From JAIBJN01 sp963748205 (GTDB lineage Bacteria; Actinomycetota; Thermoleophilia; Gaiellales; Gaiellaceae): a stretch of DNA of 64,000 bases. The DNA is taken from assembly GCA_963748205.1 (NCBI GenBank), contig CAVVIB010000011.1, positions 138,219 to 202,218 of the forward strand, given 5' to 3'. The position numbers were made by a program, and so were the translations under genes. The notes below the pieces were generated by a model. The model did no database searches and was not told the DNA's origin. It saw nothing but the letters and a program-made list of their open reading frames with translations. Below, one piece after another: positions 19,338-30,766 of this stretch (position 1 is its first letter; each line of letters starts with the position of its first letter).

Positions 19338-20002
19338 TCCTCGGCCGCGAGCTCGCGCACGAACTGGAGGTATGCCCGGTTCAGATCCTCCCGCCCGAAG
19401 ATCGCCGTCCCGGCCACGAAGGCCTCCGCGCCGGCGTCGCGCACCATGCGCACGTTGTCCTGCGTGATCCCGCCGTCGACCTGGACGACCACGCGCTCGT
19501 GCAGCTGCGACCGGAGCTCACGGATCCGCGGCAGCGAGTCGAGCATGAACTCCTGGCCCGAGTAGCCGGGGTGGATGCTCATGCAGAGCACCAGATCGGC
19601 GCCGAGCGAGGCTTCGACCGCGGCCTGCACCGACGTCTCCGGGTTGAAGGCGACCCCGACCCCGAGCCCGAGCGACCGCGCATCGTTGATCAGGCTCCAC
19701 GGCTCCTGCGTGGCCTCGACATGGAATGTGACGCTGTCGCCGCCCGCCTCCTTCATCTGCCGGAAGTGGTGCCCCGGGTTCGAGACCATCAGGTGGACGT
19801 CGATCACGCCTCCGGCGGCGTGGATCGGCGGCGCGATCGCCCGCAGGACGACGGGCCCCATCGTGATCGGCTCGACGAAGTGCCCGTCGCCGACGTCGAA
19901 GTGGAAGATCCGCGCGCCCGCGTTCACGAGGTGCTGGATCTGGTCGCCGAGGTGCGCCATGTCGGCCGCGTACACCGACGGCTCGATCTCGACCGTGCGC
20001 AT
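19334..20002 (-). CDS. rpe: Ribulose-phosphate 3-epimerase
   Basis: Interconverts ribulose and xylulose 5-phosphates; rpiA at 2.4 kb is its pathway neighbour. The TIM-barrel motifs are present: PSVYAADMAHLGDQI, HFDVGDGHFVEP, DVHLMVSNP, SIHPGYSGQEF and VDGGIT. The ATG at 20002 fits the family; an upstream start at 20020 adds six residues. The stop overlaps the ribD start by four bases, linking it to the riboflavin operon. Confidence 0.95.
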   Translation of the reverse strand: MRTVEIEPSVYAADMAHLGDQIQHLVNAGARIFHFDVGDGHFVEPITMGPVVLRAIAPPIHAAGGVIDVHLMVSNPGHHFRQMKEAGGDSVTFHVEATQEPWSLINDARSLGLGVGVAFNPETSVQAAVEASLGADLVLCMSIHPGYSGQEFMLDSLPRIRELRSQLHERVVVQVDGGITQDNVRMVRDAGAEAFVAGTAIFGREDLNRAYLQFVRELAAEE

Positions 20003-20029
20003 CCATTCTCGCCAGGGCACGGGCGAAGC

Positions 20030-21217
20030 TTATTTGCGCATCCGGGCCACGAAGAACCCGGACGTGTCGTGCACGTGCGGCAGCGTGAGGAGGAACCCGG
20101 GGCGGCTCGGATGGCGGTACTCCGGCCAGGCGGAGCCGAGATCCTCGACCGGCAGGCCGAGCGCGTCGACGACGCCCTCGTTCTCGGCACTGTTGATCGT
20201 GCACACCGAGTACGTGACCGTCCCGCCGGGCCGGACGCGCTCGACGGCCGCTCGCAGGAGCGCGGCCTGGAGGTCGGGCAGCGGTTCGCCGCGCCAGCGA
20301 AGGTCGGGACGCGAGTTGAGGACGCCGAGGCCGGAGCAGGGCGCGTCGACGAGCGCCCGGTCGAACTCGCCGAGGTCGTCGGGAAGCTCGAGCGCGTCGA
20401 CGTTGGCGACCGTCAGCTGGACGCCGAGCCGCCGCGCGTTCTCCTCCAGCTCGCGCGCGCGGCCGGCGTGCCGCTCCACGGCGACGACCTCGGCCCCGGC
20501 GGCCGCGAGCTGCGTCGCCTTGCCTCCCGGCGCGGCGCAGAGGTCGAGCACGCGCTCGCCCGGCCTCGCGCCGACGGCGTCCCCCGCGAGCTGGGAGCCC
20601 CGGCTCTGCGGCCACGCGTAGCCGCTCTCCAGCCAGTCCGGCGGGATCGAGTCCACGACCTTCGGGCCCTCGGGCGTCCGCACGGCGGTCTCCGGCGGCT
20701 CGTTCTGGCGCCGCATGAGCGCCAGCGCGTCCTCCCGGCCGAGCTCCCGCCACCACGTCTCCGCCACCCAGTCGGGATAGGAGTGCTTGAGCGCCGCCGC
20801 GGCGGGCGTCTCCTCGTGGAGACGGGCGAGCACCTCCGGCAGGCCCTCCGAGAGCCGCCGGAGCACCGCGTTCGTGAAGGCGACGGCGCGCTCGAGCCCG
20901 GCGCGGCGCACGAGCTCCACGGACTCGTCCACGGCCGCATGGGCCGGGACGCCGTCCATGTAGGCGAGCTGGTACGCGCCGATCCGCAGCGCCGCGCGCA
21001 CCGGCGGGTCGAGCTTCCGCACGGGACGCCTGCCGAGCGTCTCGATCGCGTGGTCGAGCGTCCGCACGCGCTGCACGGTGCCGTAGGCGAGCTGCATGGC
21101 GAACGCGCGGTCGCGCGCGTCGAGCCCTTCTGCCGCGCTCCTGAACGCGCGGTCGGCGTAGGCGTCCTCCTCGAAGACGCGGCGCACGACGACGTGCGCG
21201 ACCGAGCGGGCGGTCAC
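20030..21217 (-). CDS. rsmB: 16S rRNA (cytosine-967-C5)-methyltransferase RsmB
   Basis: The 395-residue product has an N-terminal NusB-like RNA-binding domain (residues 1-140) followed by an m5C methyltransferase. The AdoMet loop is DLCAAPGGKATQLAA, and the two active-site cysteines are in DAPCSGLG and YSVCTIN. It methylates 16S rRNA C967. The GTG at 21217 overlaps the fmt stop (GTGA). The chain def-fmt-rsmB-rpe is typical for actinobacteria. Confidence 0.95.
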   Translation of the reverse strand: MTARSVAHVVVRRVFEEDAYADRAFRSAAEGLDARDRAFAMQLAYGTVQRVRTLDHAIETLGRRPVRKLDPPVRAALRIGAYQLAYMDGVPAHAAVDESVELVRRAGLERAVAFTNAVLRRLSEGLPEVLARLHEETPAAAALKHSYPDWVAETWWRELGREDALALMRRQNEPPETAVRTPEGPKVVDSIPPDWLESGYAWPQSRGSQLAGDAVGARPGERVLDLCAAPGGKATQLAAAGAEVVAVERHAGRARELEENARRLGVQLTVANVDALELPDDLGEFDRALVDAPCSGLGVLNSRPDLRWRGEPLPDLQAALLRAAVERVRPGGTVTYSVCTINSAENEGVVDALGLPVEDLGSAWPEYRHPSRPGFLLTLPHVHDTSGFFVARMRK

Positions 21218-22053
21218 TTCCGAAGACCGCGGAGGTACTCCTCGGTGGTCATGCGGCGTCCGCCCTCCCGCTGCACCTCGAGCGGCTCGATGCCCCCGGC
21301 CACGAGCGCCGCCTCCGGGCGGGCGGGACGCGCCTTCCAGACGATCAGGCGGCGGCCCTCGACCAGCCCGCGCGCCCCGATGTGCGGCGCGAGGGCGCGG
21401 ATCTTGTTCAGGTTCTCCTCGGGCGGGAGCGACCAGTCGAGCTCGCGGTCGGCGGCCGTGATCTTGTCCGCGTACGTCGTCCCGACCTCGGGCTGCGGGA
21501 CGAAGGTCGGCTCGGCGAAGACCTCGTCGAGGAGCTCGAGCGCCACGCGCGTCGCACGCTCGAACACGACCGCCGCGTCGTCGTCGGGCCCGATCGGGAA
21601 GCGCCGCTGCGCAGCGATCGGCCCGGCGTCGAGGTCGGCGGTCGTGCGGTGGATCGAGACGCCCGTCTCGCGGTCGCCGGCCATGATCGCGCGCTCGACC
21701 GGCGCGGCCCCGCGCCAGCGCGGCAGGAGCGACGGGTGGACGTTCAGCCACAGGCGGTCGGCCAGGAGCTTCTCGGGGATCAACACGCCGTAGTCGGCGA
21801 CGATCACCACGCGCGCGTCGCCCGGGAACTCCGTCAGGCGCTCCGGCTGCTCCACGTTCAGCTTGTGGCGGAGCGCCACCTCCTTCGCGGGCGGTGCGAG
21901 CTTCTTCCTGCCGCGGCCCTGCGGCTTGTCCGGCCGGGTGACGAGAAGCTCGATCTCCCGGCGCGCGGCCAGCCCGTCGAGGATCGCCGCGCCGAACTCC
22001 CCGGTCGCAGCGACGGCGATCGTCAAGCCGAGAGCAGGGTCGCGGTCATGCAA
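21214..22053 (-). CDS. fmt: Methionyl-tRNA formyltransferase
   Basis: Formylates initiator Met-tRNA using 10-formyl-THF. The 279-residue protein keeps the folate site NVHPSLLPRWRGAAPV, DLDAGPI and the KPQGRGRK loop. It is slightly shorter than the usual 305-315 residues, mainly in the C-terminal tRNA-binding domain. The start overlaps the end of def by eight bases; the two enzymes add and remove the same formyl group. Confidence 0.94.
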   Translation of the reverse strand: MHDRDPALGLTIAVAATGEFGAAILDGLAARREIELLVTRPDKPQGRGRKKLAPPAKEVALRHKLNVEQPERLTEFPGDARVVIVADYGVLIPEKLLADRLWLNVHPSLLPRWRGAAPVERAIMAGDRETGVSIHRTTADLDAGPIAAQRRFPIGPDDDAAVVFERATRVALELLDEVFAEPTFVPQPEVGTTYADKITAADRELDWSLPPEENLNKIRALAPHIGARGLVEGRRLIVWKARPARPEAALVAGGIEPLEVQREGGRRMTTEEYLRGLRK

Positions 22054-22627
22054 GCGGCCCCAGGATCGGCTGCGGGCGCAGCTGAGCCAGCGCCTCCCGC
22101 CGGTCTTCCGGGGCGGTTCGGTCGACGATCAGGACGCCGTCGAGATGGTCCAGCTCGTGCTGGATCACGCGCGCCTCGAGCCCCTCGGCCTCGACGGTCA
22201 GCGGCTCGCCCGCCGGGTTCGTCCCCTCGACCGTCAGCGACATCGGGCGCTCGACGGGGACGACGACCGTCGCCGCGCCGAGCGAGAGGCAGCCTTCCTC
22301 GGCCGCCTCGCGCTCCTCGGAGGTCGAGACGACCTTGGGGTTGACGAGCGCCACGACGGGATCCTCGTCCGAGGTCTGGTACACGAGGACGCGGCGGAGG
22401 ACGCCGACCTGCGGCGCGGCGAGCCCGACCCCGCGCGCCTCCTGCATCAGCGCCGTCATCCGCTCCACGAGCGACGCGACCGAGTCGTCGAAGTCCTCTA
22501 CCTCGTTCGCCTGCATCCGCAGCACCGGGTCCGGGTACTGGCGAATCTGCGCAAGCGCCGCCCGCCGCCGGGCTTCACGCTCGGCGTCGAGTTGCTCGGT
22601 TCTGACCTGGCCCTCGACCTCGCCCAC
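22046..22627 (-). CDS. def: Peptide deformylase
   Basis: Removes the formyl group from new proteins. All three deformylase motifs are present: GVGLAAPQVG, EGCLS and QHELDHLDG, giving the metal ligands Cys, His, His and the catalytic Glu. The 193-residue form has an N-terminal extension of about 25 charged residues before AQIRQYPDPVLR. GTG at 22627 has no good ribosome-binding site, so a later start is possible. Confidence 0.94.
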   Translation of the reverse strand: MGEVEGQVRTEQLDAEREARRRAALAQIRQYPDPVLRMQANEVEDFDDSVASLVERMTALMQEARGVGLAAPQVGVLRRVLVYQTSDEDPVVALVNPKVVSTSEEREAAEEGCLSLGAATVVVPVERPMSLTVEGTNPAGEPLTVEAEGLEARVIQHELDHLDGVLIVDRTAPEDRREALAQLRPQPILGPLA

Positions 22628-22664
22628 GAGGAGAAAAGTGTATAGACATATCCAGTTCTTAACG

Positions 22665-22695
22665 CCGCGATCCCGCTCCAGAAGCGGGATCGCGG
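22665..22695 (-). terminator. Perfect 13-bp stem hairpin after the GlsB/YeaQ-type gene
   Basis: Arms 22665-22677 and 22683-22695 are perfect reverse complements enclosing a 5-base loop. It lies between the small membrane protein gene (ends 22715) and def. On the minus strand a short T-bearing tract (GTTAAG) follows. Its position and strength suit an intrinsic terminator for the membrane-protein gene; the weak T tract leaves an attenuator or mRNA stabiliser possible. Confidence 0.65.
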
Positions 22696-22714
22696 GACTT
22701 GCGCACCGTTTTGC

Positions 22715-22993
22715 CTAGACGGTTCTGGTCGTCCTCCGGCCACCAAAGATGGCGCGGTAGATGAGGAGGAGCACGATCGAGCCGATGATCGCGCCGAGCC
22801 ACGTGCTGAAGTCGAAGAACTCGTCGATCGGGTCGCCGAACCCCAGCGCCTGCGTGATGAAGCCGCCGATCAGGGCGCCGGCGATGCCGAGCAGCGTCGT
22901 GATGATGATCCCGCCGGGGTCTTCCCCGGGCAGGATGGCCTTTGCGATCAGCCCGGCGAGCAGGCCGAGGATGATCCAGCCGATGATTCCCAT
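22715..22993 (-). CDS. GlsB/YeaQ/YmgE family small membrane protein
   Basis: A 92-residue, glycine-rich protein with three hydrophobic helices: IIGWIILGLLAGLIAKAILPG, IIITTLLGIAGALIGGFI, and AIIGSIVLLLIYRAIFG. This is the transglycosylase-associated/GlsB stress membrane family; molecular function is unknown. ATG at 22993 with GGAGG upstream. It is followed by a strong hairpin, so it is probably its own transcription unit or the end of the priA one. Confidence 0.88.
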   Translation of the reverse strand: MGIIGWIILGLLAGLIAKAILPGEDPGGIIITTLLGIAGALIGGFITQALGFGDPIDEFFDFSTWLGAIIGSIVLLLIYRAIFGGRRTTRTV

Positions 22994-23044
22994 GCAACCT
23001 CCGTTGTTTCGCCGGATTCTTTCCGGCCGCAGGGCAGGAGAAAC

Positions 23045-24987
23045 CTAGGCGAAGCCCTGCGGGTCGACGTCGACCGAGGCCGTGAGCCCGTCACGGCGCA
23101 TGGCGGGAGCCGCCGCGGCGAGCAGCCGCGCGGCGTGCGAGGCGACGGCGCGCGGGGCGTCCGTCTTCGCCAGGAGCTGGGCGCGATGGCGGCCGCGGAG
23201 GCGTAGGAGCGGCGCCGGCCCGAGCAAGTCGGCCTCGGCGCCGGTACGTGCAAGCTCGGCGCGGAGCTCCTCGAGCACGCGCGCCGGCGCGGCGGCGCCC
23301 GGTCCGGCCACGGCGACGCGCACGAGGTGGCGGAAGGGCGGGTAGCCGAGCTCCTCCCGCCGCTCGAGCTCGCCGGCGAGGAACTCCTCGACGTCGTGGC
23401 GCGCGGCCAGGGCGATCGGGCGTGCGTCGGGCTGGTACGTCTGCACGAGGACACGGCCCGGTGCCTCGCGCCCGCTCCTTCCCGCCAGCTGCGTGACGAG
23501 CTGGAAGGTGCGTTCCTCCGCACGGAAGTCCGGCAGGCCCATCGCGGTGTCCGCGTCGACGACCGCCGCGAGCGCCACGCCCTCGAAGTGGTGCCCCTTG
23601 GCGACCATCTGCGTCCCGAGCAGCACCGAGCGGTCGCTTGCGCCGAAGCGGTTGAGGACCTCCGCCAGCTTCCCGGGATGCGAGACCGTGTCGGCGTCGA
23701 GCCGGAAGCGCTCGAGCTCCGGCAGCTGCTCGGCCAGGGCCTCCTCCAGGCGCTCGGTGCCCGCGCCCAGGCGCGCGACCTCGGCCGCGCCGCAGGACGG
23801 GCAGAGCTCGGGCGCGTGCTCCTGGCGCCCGCAGTGGTGGCAGTGGAGGCGCCCGTCTCCGTGAAGGGTCAGCGAGACGTCGCAGTCCTGGCAGCGCAGC
23901 GTCAGCCCGCACGCCCGGCAGTGCAGCGCCGGGGCGAGGCCGCGCCGGTTGAGGAGGAGGATCGCCTTGCCGCCGCGGTCCGCGACCTGCGCCGAGCTCC
24001 GCAAGCAGGGGCGCGGAGAGCGGATAGCCGGCCTCGCGGCGCAGGTCGACGATCTTCACCGGCGGAAGCGGCCCGCTCAGGCGGCCGCCGAGCTCCAGGC
24101 GCTCGAGCCGCGCCCAGCTCTCCGGCCTCGGCGTCGCGCTCCCGTACACGGCGACCGCGCCCTCGAGCACGGCCCGCTTCGCGGCCACGGTACGCGCGTC
24201 GTAGCGCGGGTCGGACTCCTGCTTGTAGGAGGCGTCGTGCTCCTCGTCGACGCAGACCAGCCCCAGCCGCGGGACGGGCGCGAAGACCGCCGAGCGCGCC
24301 CCGACGACGATCGGGGCCTCGCCGGAGGCGATCCGCTCGCGCTCGTCGCGCCGCTCCGCCTCGGTGAGCGCCGAGTGGAGCACCGCGACCCGGTCGCCGA
24401 AGCGGGCGCGGAAGCGCCCGAGGGCCTGCGGCGTGAGGGCGATCTCGGGCACGAGCACGATCGCTCCGCGGCCGCGCTGGAGCGCCTCCTCGCAGGCACG
24501 GAGGTAGACCTCCGTCTTGCCGCTCCCCGTGGCGCCGTAGAGGAGGAACGTCTCCCTCTCCGGCCTCCATCGCGGCCGCGATCCGCTCGACCGCGCCCGC
24601 CTGTGTTTCGCTGAGAGCGGCCGGCGCCTTCTCCGCCGGGATCTCGTCCACGACCTGGCGGCGCTTGGCTCCGGCACGGCGTGCCGGGGAGGTTCGGAGC
24701 CACCAGGGCGAGCGCCCGGGCCGGGGTCGAGCCGTAGTAGTCGGCGACCCAGAGCCCAAGGTCGACGAGAGGCACCGGGACCGCCCCGAGGACGTTTTCG
24801 ACGGCGACCGGCTCCACGTTGGGCGGCGCCTCGTCCTCCAGCCCGACGACCACGCCGCGCCGCCGTGCACGGCCGAAGCGCACGGAGACGACCGCACCCT
24901 TCTCCAGGCCGTCGGCCAGGTACGTGTACGGCGCCCCCGACAGCCGCGCGCGGAGACAAGTGGGACGACCGACGCGAACCTGGGCAT
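23045..24987 (-). CDS. priA: Primosomal protein N' PriA (several frameshifts)
   Basis: Replication-restart helicase. Recognisable parts are Walker A GATGSGKT, DEEHDASYKQ (motif II), a cysteine-rich zinc insert (CRACGLTLRCQDCDVSL ... CHHCG ... CPSC) and a C-terminal VVDADTAMGLPDFRAEER block. The frame breaks near 24000, 24560, 24680 and 24955; after repair the front reads MPRFASVVPLVSAR, giving an ATG at 24987. Actinobacterial PriA often lacks some helicase motifs, but here they look complete. The start faces the DtxR-type gene with no more than about 20 bases between. Confidence 0.9.
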
Positions 24988-24990
24988 GGA

Positions 24991-24996
24991 TAGAAT
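24991..24996 (+). promoter_or_regulatory. Candidate -10 box of the DtxR-family gene
   Basis: TAGAAT lies 10 bases before the ATG at 25007. It supports that ATG over the in-frame ATG at 24986, which overlaps the divergent priA start. Confidence 0.35.
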
Positions 24997-25006
24997 CATC
25001 ACGAAG

Positions 25007-25693
25007 ATGGCGGCTGGGCACACTGTCGACGACTATCTCGAGACGATCTATTTCCTGGCGTTCCCGATCGGGGAGTACAAGCCGGACACGAAGGGATCGC
25101 CCACGCTCGCCGTGCGCGTCGCCGACATGCTCGGCGTCTCGCGGGCCTCAGCAGGCGAGATGCTGAAGCGGCTCGAAGGCGACGGCCTGGTCGAGCGCGG
25201 CGAGCACAAGGAGGCCATCCTGACGGCGAAGGGCCGTGAGGTCGCCGAGCGCGTCGTCCGCAAGCACCGCATCATCGAGCGGCTCCTCACCGACTTCATG
25301 GGCTACACGGCGGCCGAGGCCCACGTGCAGGCCGACCTGCTCGGGAACACGTTCACAGAAGACATGGTCGAGCGGATCGAGAAGCAGCTCGGCAACCCCG
25401 ACCGCTGCCCGCACGGCTGGCCCGTCGACGTCAACTTCGAGCAGGCCGAAAACCGCGAGCTGAAGCCGCTGAACGACCTCGAGGAGGGGCAGAGCGCCGA
25501 GATCGTGCGCCTCGCCGAGCACGACGGCGAGCTCCTCCACTGGTACTACGACGAAGGGCTCGTTCCCGGGACGAACGTGGAGCTCCGCCGCGCCGAGCCT
25601 GCGGCGGGGCAGTTCGCCCTCACCGTCGACGGGGACGAGCGCGCCATCGGCGAGAAGGCCGCAGCCGGCCTCTTCGTGCGGCCCGCCGCCTAG
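25007..25693 (+). CDS. DtxR/MntR family metal-dependent regulator
   Basis: An iron- or manganese-sensing repressor of about 228 residues. The N-terminal winged helix (LAVRVADMLGVSRASAGEMLKRLEGDGLV) binds DNA; the dimerisation domain has the metal ligands around AEAHVQADLLGNTFTEDMVERIEKQLGNPDRCPHG; a C-terminal SH3-like/FeoA domain follows. The Cys and His in DRCPHG match a DtxR primary-site region. No iron or manganese transporter is next to it, so its targets lie elsewhere. The start at 25007 (MAAGHTV) is preferred because of a TAGAAT box; 24986 is the alternative. Confidence 0.88.
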   Translation: MAAGHTVDDYLETIYFLAFPIGEYKPDTKGSPTLAVRVADMLGVSRASAGEMLKRLEGDGLVERGEHKEAILTAKGREVAERVVRKHRIIERLLTDFMGYTAAEAHVQADLLGNTFTEDMVERIEKQLGNPDRCPHGWPVDVNFEQAENRELKPLNDLEEGQSAEIVRLAEHDGELLHWYYDEGLVPGTNVELRRAEPAAGQFALTVDGDERAIGEKAAAGLFVRPAA

Positions 25694-25699
25694 CGCGTT

Positions 25700-26945
<1,246 letters not shown>

Positions 26946-26955
26946 TCGGCCCGAA

Positions 26956-26961
26956 AGGCTA
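26956..26961 (-). promoter_or_regulatory. Candidate -10 box of metK
   Basis: Minus strand TAGCCT, 10 bases before the metK ATG. It would place the transcription start close to the start codon. No SAM riboswitch fits in the 26-base gap to the upstream gene. Confidence 0.3.
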
Positions 26962-26971
26962 GCTGGAGCCG

Positions 26972-28498
26972 CTACTCGACGCCCAGGAAGAGCGTGAAGC
27001 TCGCGGTGTCGTCGTCCTGGTCGCCGTAGAAGACGAGGCTTTCGAGCGGGTCGAAGAAGGCCTGCGCCTCCGGCTCGATCTCCTCCACGGCCACGCCCTG
27101 GAAGGCCAGGACGAGCGGGACGATGCTCTCGAGGTCCAGGTATCCGAAGCCCGTCGTCTCGTCGGGGACGCCCGCCTCGTCGAGCGCGTCGTCGAAGGCC
27201 TCGCTGTCGGACAGCCGATCGCTGTCCTGGCGCAGCGCGACGATGCCCTCCTGCGAGGTCGTGACGACCAGCAGCCCGTCGAAGGCCGCGTAGTAGAGCG
27301 ACACGGGCGGATCGAGGGGGATCTCGCGCGCCTCGACGCCGTCGATCTCGACGGTGCCCGGGCTCCGGAACCGCGGCTCGAAGCCGCCGGCGAACTCGAC
27401 GATCTTGTCGAGCGTCTCGAGCGCCTTCTCCTCGTCCTCGACCTCGGTGACGAGCGTGACCTCGGGAATGGGTGCGCCGGCTCGGAGGTAGAGCGCGCCT
27501 TCGCCCGAGAGCAGCGGCAGCACGTCCTCCTCGAGCGAGACGCCGAGCAGCCCTTCGGCCATGCCGAGCTGCTGCTCGGCCTCCGGATTCGTCTCGGCTG
27601 CGACGTCGCGGAACCTCGAGAACGCGGTCTCCAGGTCGTTGAACGAGAAGTAGGCGAGCACGTCGCCCGGGACGCGCTCGGGAAGCTCGGCGCCGTACGA
27701 CTCCGTCGCGAACGGGTTCTCGCCCTCGAAGACCGCCCGGCCGTCGATGCGGGCCGAGTCGGCCTCCACGTCGAACGCCATGCCGAACGAGGGCAGCTCG
27801 CCGCCGGGGAGGAACGCTTCGACCGGCGGCGCCCCGGGATCGCCCTCGAGCGTCCCGGCGAGCTTGGCGCCGTTCACGAACACGTGGGCGAGCGCGCCGC
27901 TCTCGAGGCCCTCCATCGCGCGCTCGAAATCTTCGGAGCTGTCGAGCCGCTGCCCGTCGAGGCGCTGCGCGGAAGGCGTCCAGGGACTCCTGCGTCTCCG
28001 CGACCACCGTCCAGCCGTCGACCTCGTCGGTCACGGGAGGCTCGTCGGATTTCTCGAGGAGGCGCTGGAACGCGGCCTCGTCTTCGGGCTGAAGCAGGAT
28101 GACGACCTGTTCCTCGTCCGAGTAGAACTCGGCGCCAGGAGGGGCTGCCTCGAGATCGGGGACCGCGGGCGCGTCGAGGACGACGAGTGCGACCTCGTCG
28201 CCGAGCGCCGGCTTCACGTCCGCCTCGAAGTCGATGCCCTCCTTCGCTCGAGCTGACGTCGTCGGCGAGCGACTGCATCAGGTTCTCGCCCCCGGGGAAG
28301 CGCGCGGCGAACTCCTCGAGCGCGGCCCAGCTCTCGCCGTCGAAGTCCGTGTCGAACGAGGCGTAGACGAAGACGTCCGCCGGCACGGCATCCGCCGCAG
28401 CGCCGACGTCGCTTCCGCTCGCCGCAGCCGGCGAGCACCGGCAGGAGCGCGGCCACGAGCAGGGCGGGTATCAGGCGCACCGTCATCACTCTACTCAT
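26972..28498 (-). CDS. DUF3352-type lipoprotein (three frameshifts)
   Basis: About 500 residues. The N-terminus is a lipoprotein signal with the lipobox LAGC, so the mature protein is probably anchored outside the membrane. The body has repeated beta-rich segments with acidic patches (ADVFVYASFDTDFDGESW, ALGDEVALVVLDAP, GALAHVFVNG, LAYFSFNDLETAF, EEDVLPLLSGEGALYLR) characteristic of DUF3352, whose function is unknown. The frame is broken near 28415, 28250 and 27960. The start overlaps the gpsA stop. Three breaks in one gene could mean decay, but the sequence between them is fully conserved-looking. Confidence 0.75.
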
Positions 28499-29456
28499 CT
28501 GTCGGCGTCCGGCTCATCAACCCTGAGACCAGGTCGAGGGCGCTCGTCCCGCCGAGCACCTCGCAGATCGCGTCCGTGATGGGCAGCTCGACGCCGACCC
28601 TGTGCGACAGCTCCCGCAGGACGGGGGCCGTCGTGAGGCCCTCGACGACCATCCCGATCTCCGCCTGGGCCTCTTCGGGCGACCGGCCCTGGGCGATCAG
28701 CTCCCCGGCCCGGCGGTTGCGGCTGTAACGGCTGAAGCACGTCACGATCAGGTCGCCCATCCCCGCGAGGCCCGAGAAGGTCTCGCCCCGCGCGCCGCAC
28801 GCGACCCCGAGCCGCGCCATCTCCGAGAGGCCGCGCGTGATCAGCGCCGACTTCGCGTTGTCGCCGAACCCGAAGCCGTCCACGCCCCCGGCTGCGAGCG
28901 CCATGACGTTCTTGGCCGCCGCGGCCAACTCGATCCCGACGAGGTCGCTGTTCACGTACACGCGGAAGCGGCTCGAGATGATCGCGTGCTGGAGCCGGAC
29001 GGCGAGCTCCTGGTCGGCGCTCGAGATCACGGCCGCCGCCGGCAGCCCCTGGGCGATCTCCTCCGCATGGTTCGGCCCGGAGAGCACCGCCACCGGCCTG
29101 CCCTGCACGACGTCGGAGAGCCGCGAGCCGGTCTCCGGGTCGAGGCCCTTCGTGAGGCTGAGGACGGGCGCGTCGCCGGCGAGCGACTCCGCGGTCGCTC
29201 GAAAGGAGCGGCTCGGGACGGCGAGCACGACGAGCTCGGCATCGGCGACGGGCGCCTCCTCGAGCGGGGTCGCGGCGACGGCGGAGAGGTCCGCGTCCGG
29301 GATGTAGCGCGGGTTCCGGCCGGTCTCGGCGATCGCACGGGCCTGCTCGGCGTCGCGGCAGGCGAGCGTGACTTCGTGGCCGCGCTCGGCGAGCAGCGCC
29401 GCGAAGACCGATCCCCACGAGCCGCCACCGACCACGACGACCCGCAGCGACGTCAC
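28491..29456 (-). CDS. gpsA: Glycerol-3-phosphate dehydrogenase [NAD(P)+]
   Basis: Reduces dihydroxyacetone phosphate to sn-glycerol 3-phosphate, the backbone that PlsY and PlsC acylate. The Rossmann motif VVGGGSWGSVFA is at residues 8-19; SGPNHAEEIAQGLP, the catalytic Lys in AAAKNVMALAAG, and FSGLAGMGDLIVTC follow. 321 residues, normal length. GTG at 29456 overlaps the der stop by four bases. Confidence 0.95.
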   Translation of the reverse strand: MTSLRVVVVGGGSWGSVFAALLAERGHEVTLACRDAEQARAIAETGRNPRYIPDADLSAVAATPLEEAPVADAELVVLAVPSRSFRATAESLAGDAPVLSLTKGLDPETGSRLSDVVQGRPVAVLSGPNHAEEIAQGLPAAAVISSADQELAVRLQHAIISSRFRVYVNSDLVGIELAAAAKNVMALAAGGVDGFGFGDNAKSALITRGLSEMARLGVACGARGETFSGLAGMGDLIVTCFSRYSRNRRAGELIAQGRSPEEAQAEIGMVVEGLTTAPVLRELSHRVGVELPITDAICEVLGGTSALDLVSGLMSRTPTDE

Positions 29457-30764
29457 GAGCGGCGCACGAAGTCGATGATCACCGGCACGCCCTGGAGCGC
29501 GAGACGGTCGCGCAGCTGGTTCTCGACCCAGTAGCCGTAGTCGCGGGTGAGCAGGCCTGGGTCGTTGACGAAGATCCGGAAGCGCGGCGGCCGCGTCGAG
29601 ACCTGAGTGCCGTAGAGGAGGTTCAGCCGGCGGCCGTTCTTCGCAGGCCCCGGGCGCGTCTCGCGCAGCTCCTGGATGATCCGGTTCAGCGCGGCCGTCG
29701 AGACCCGCGCCGTGTGCTTGGCGTACAGCTCCTCGACGCGGTCGAGGACCTTGCCGACTCCGCGCTTGGTCATCGCCGAGACAGCGGCGACGGGCGGCCG
29801 CTGCCGCAGGCGCTTCTCGATCCGCGGGCGGACGTCCTCGATCCCCACGACGGCAACATCCCATTTGGAGAGGACGACGAGGGTCGCGTCGCCTGCCGTC
29901 CGCGCGACGTCGGCGACCGCGAGATCCTGGTCGACGAGGCCCTCGCTCGCGTCCACGAGCACGAGTGCCACGTCGGCCCGTTCCGCCGCCTTGATCGCGC
30001 GCAACTCGGAGTAGTACTCGATCCCCTGCCGATGCTTGCGCCTCCGTCGCATGCCTGCCGTGTCCACGAGCACGAAGGTCGTGTCGCCGCGGCGCAGGAT
30101 GGTGTCGATCGAGTCGCGCGTCGTCCCCGGCTGGTCGGAGACGATCACGCGCTCTTCGCCGAGGATCGCGTTCACGAGGCTCGACTTGCCGACGTTCGGG
30201 CGGCCCAGCACCGCCACCCGGATCGCGTCCCCGTCGACCTCCGCGGGCCCCTCGCCCGGCAGCCCGGCGACGACGAGATCGAGCAGGTCGCCCGTCCCGT
30301 ACCCGTGCAGCGCCGAGATCGGCTGCGGGTCGCCGAGGCCCAGGCGGTGGAACTCGAGCGCCTCGTCGTCGCGGCGCGGGTCGTCCACCTTGTTGGCGAC
30401 CACGATGACCGGCTTGCCCGAGCGGCGCAGGATGTCGGCCACCTCCTCGTCGCCCGGCGTGATCGCCGGCCTTGGCGTCGACGACAAAGACGACGAGGTC
30501 CGCCTCCTCGACTGCGCGGCGCGCCTGCTCGGCGACCTGCTTGGTCAGCGGCGACTCGTCCGCGATGTCGACGCCGCCGGTATCCACGAGGACGAAGCGC
30601 TTGCCCGCCCACTCGCACACCACGTCCTTGCGGTCGCGCGTCACGCCGGGCGTCTCGAAGACCACCGCCTCCCGCGTCGCGGTCAGACGGTTGACGAGGG
30701 TCGACTTGCCGACGTTGGGAAAGCCGACGACGGCGACGGCCCCCAGGAGCGGCGCGTCGGTCAC
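29453..30764 (-). CDS. der: Ribosome-associated GTPase Der/EngA (one frameshift)
   Basis: An essential 50S assembly factor with two tandem GTPase domains and a KH-like tail. Domain 1 has GFPNVGKSTLVN and DTGG; domain 2 has GRPNVGKSSLVN, DTAGM and SKWD. Near 30475 one base is surplus between DAKAG and ITPGDEE; repair gives about 437 residues, the standard length. The GTG at 30764 follows directly the large palindrome that separates it from plsC. Confidence 0.94.
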
Positions 30765-30766
30765 GA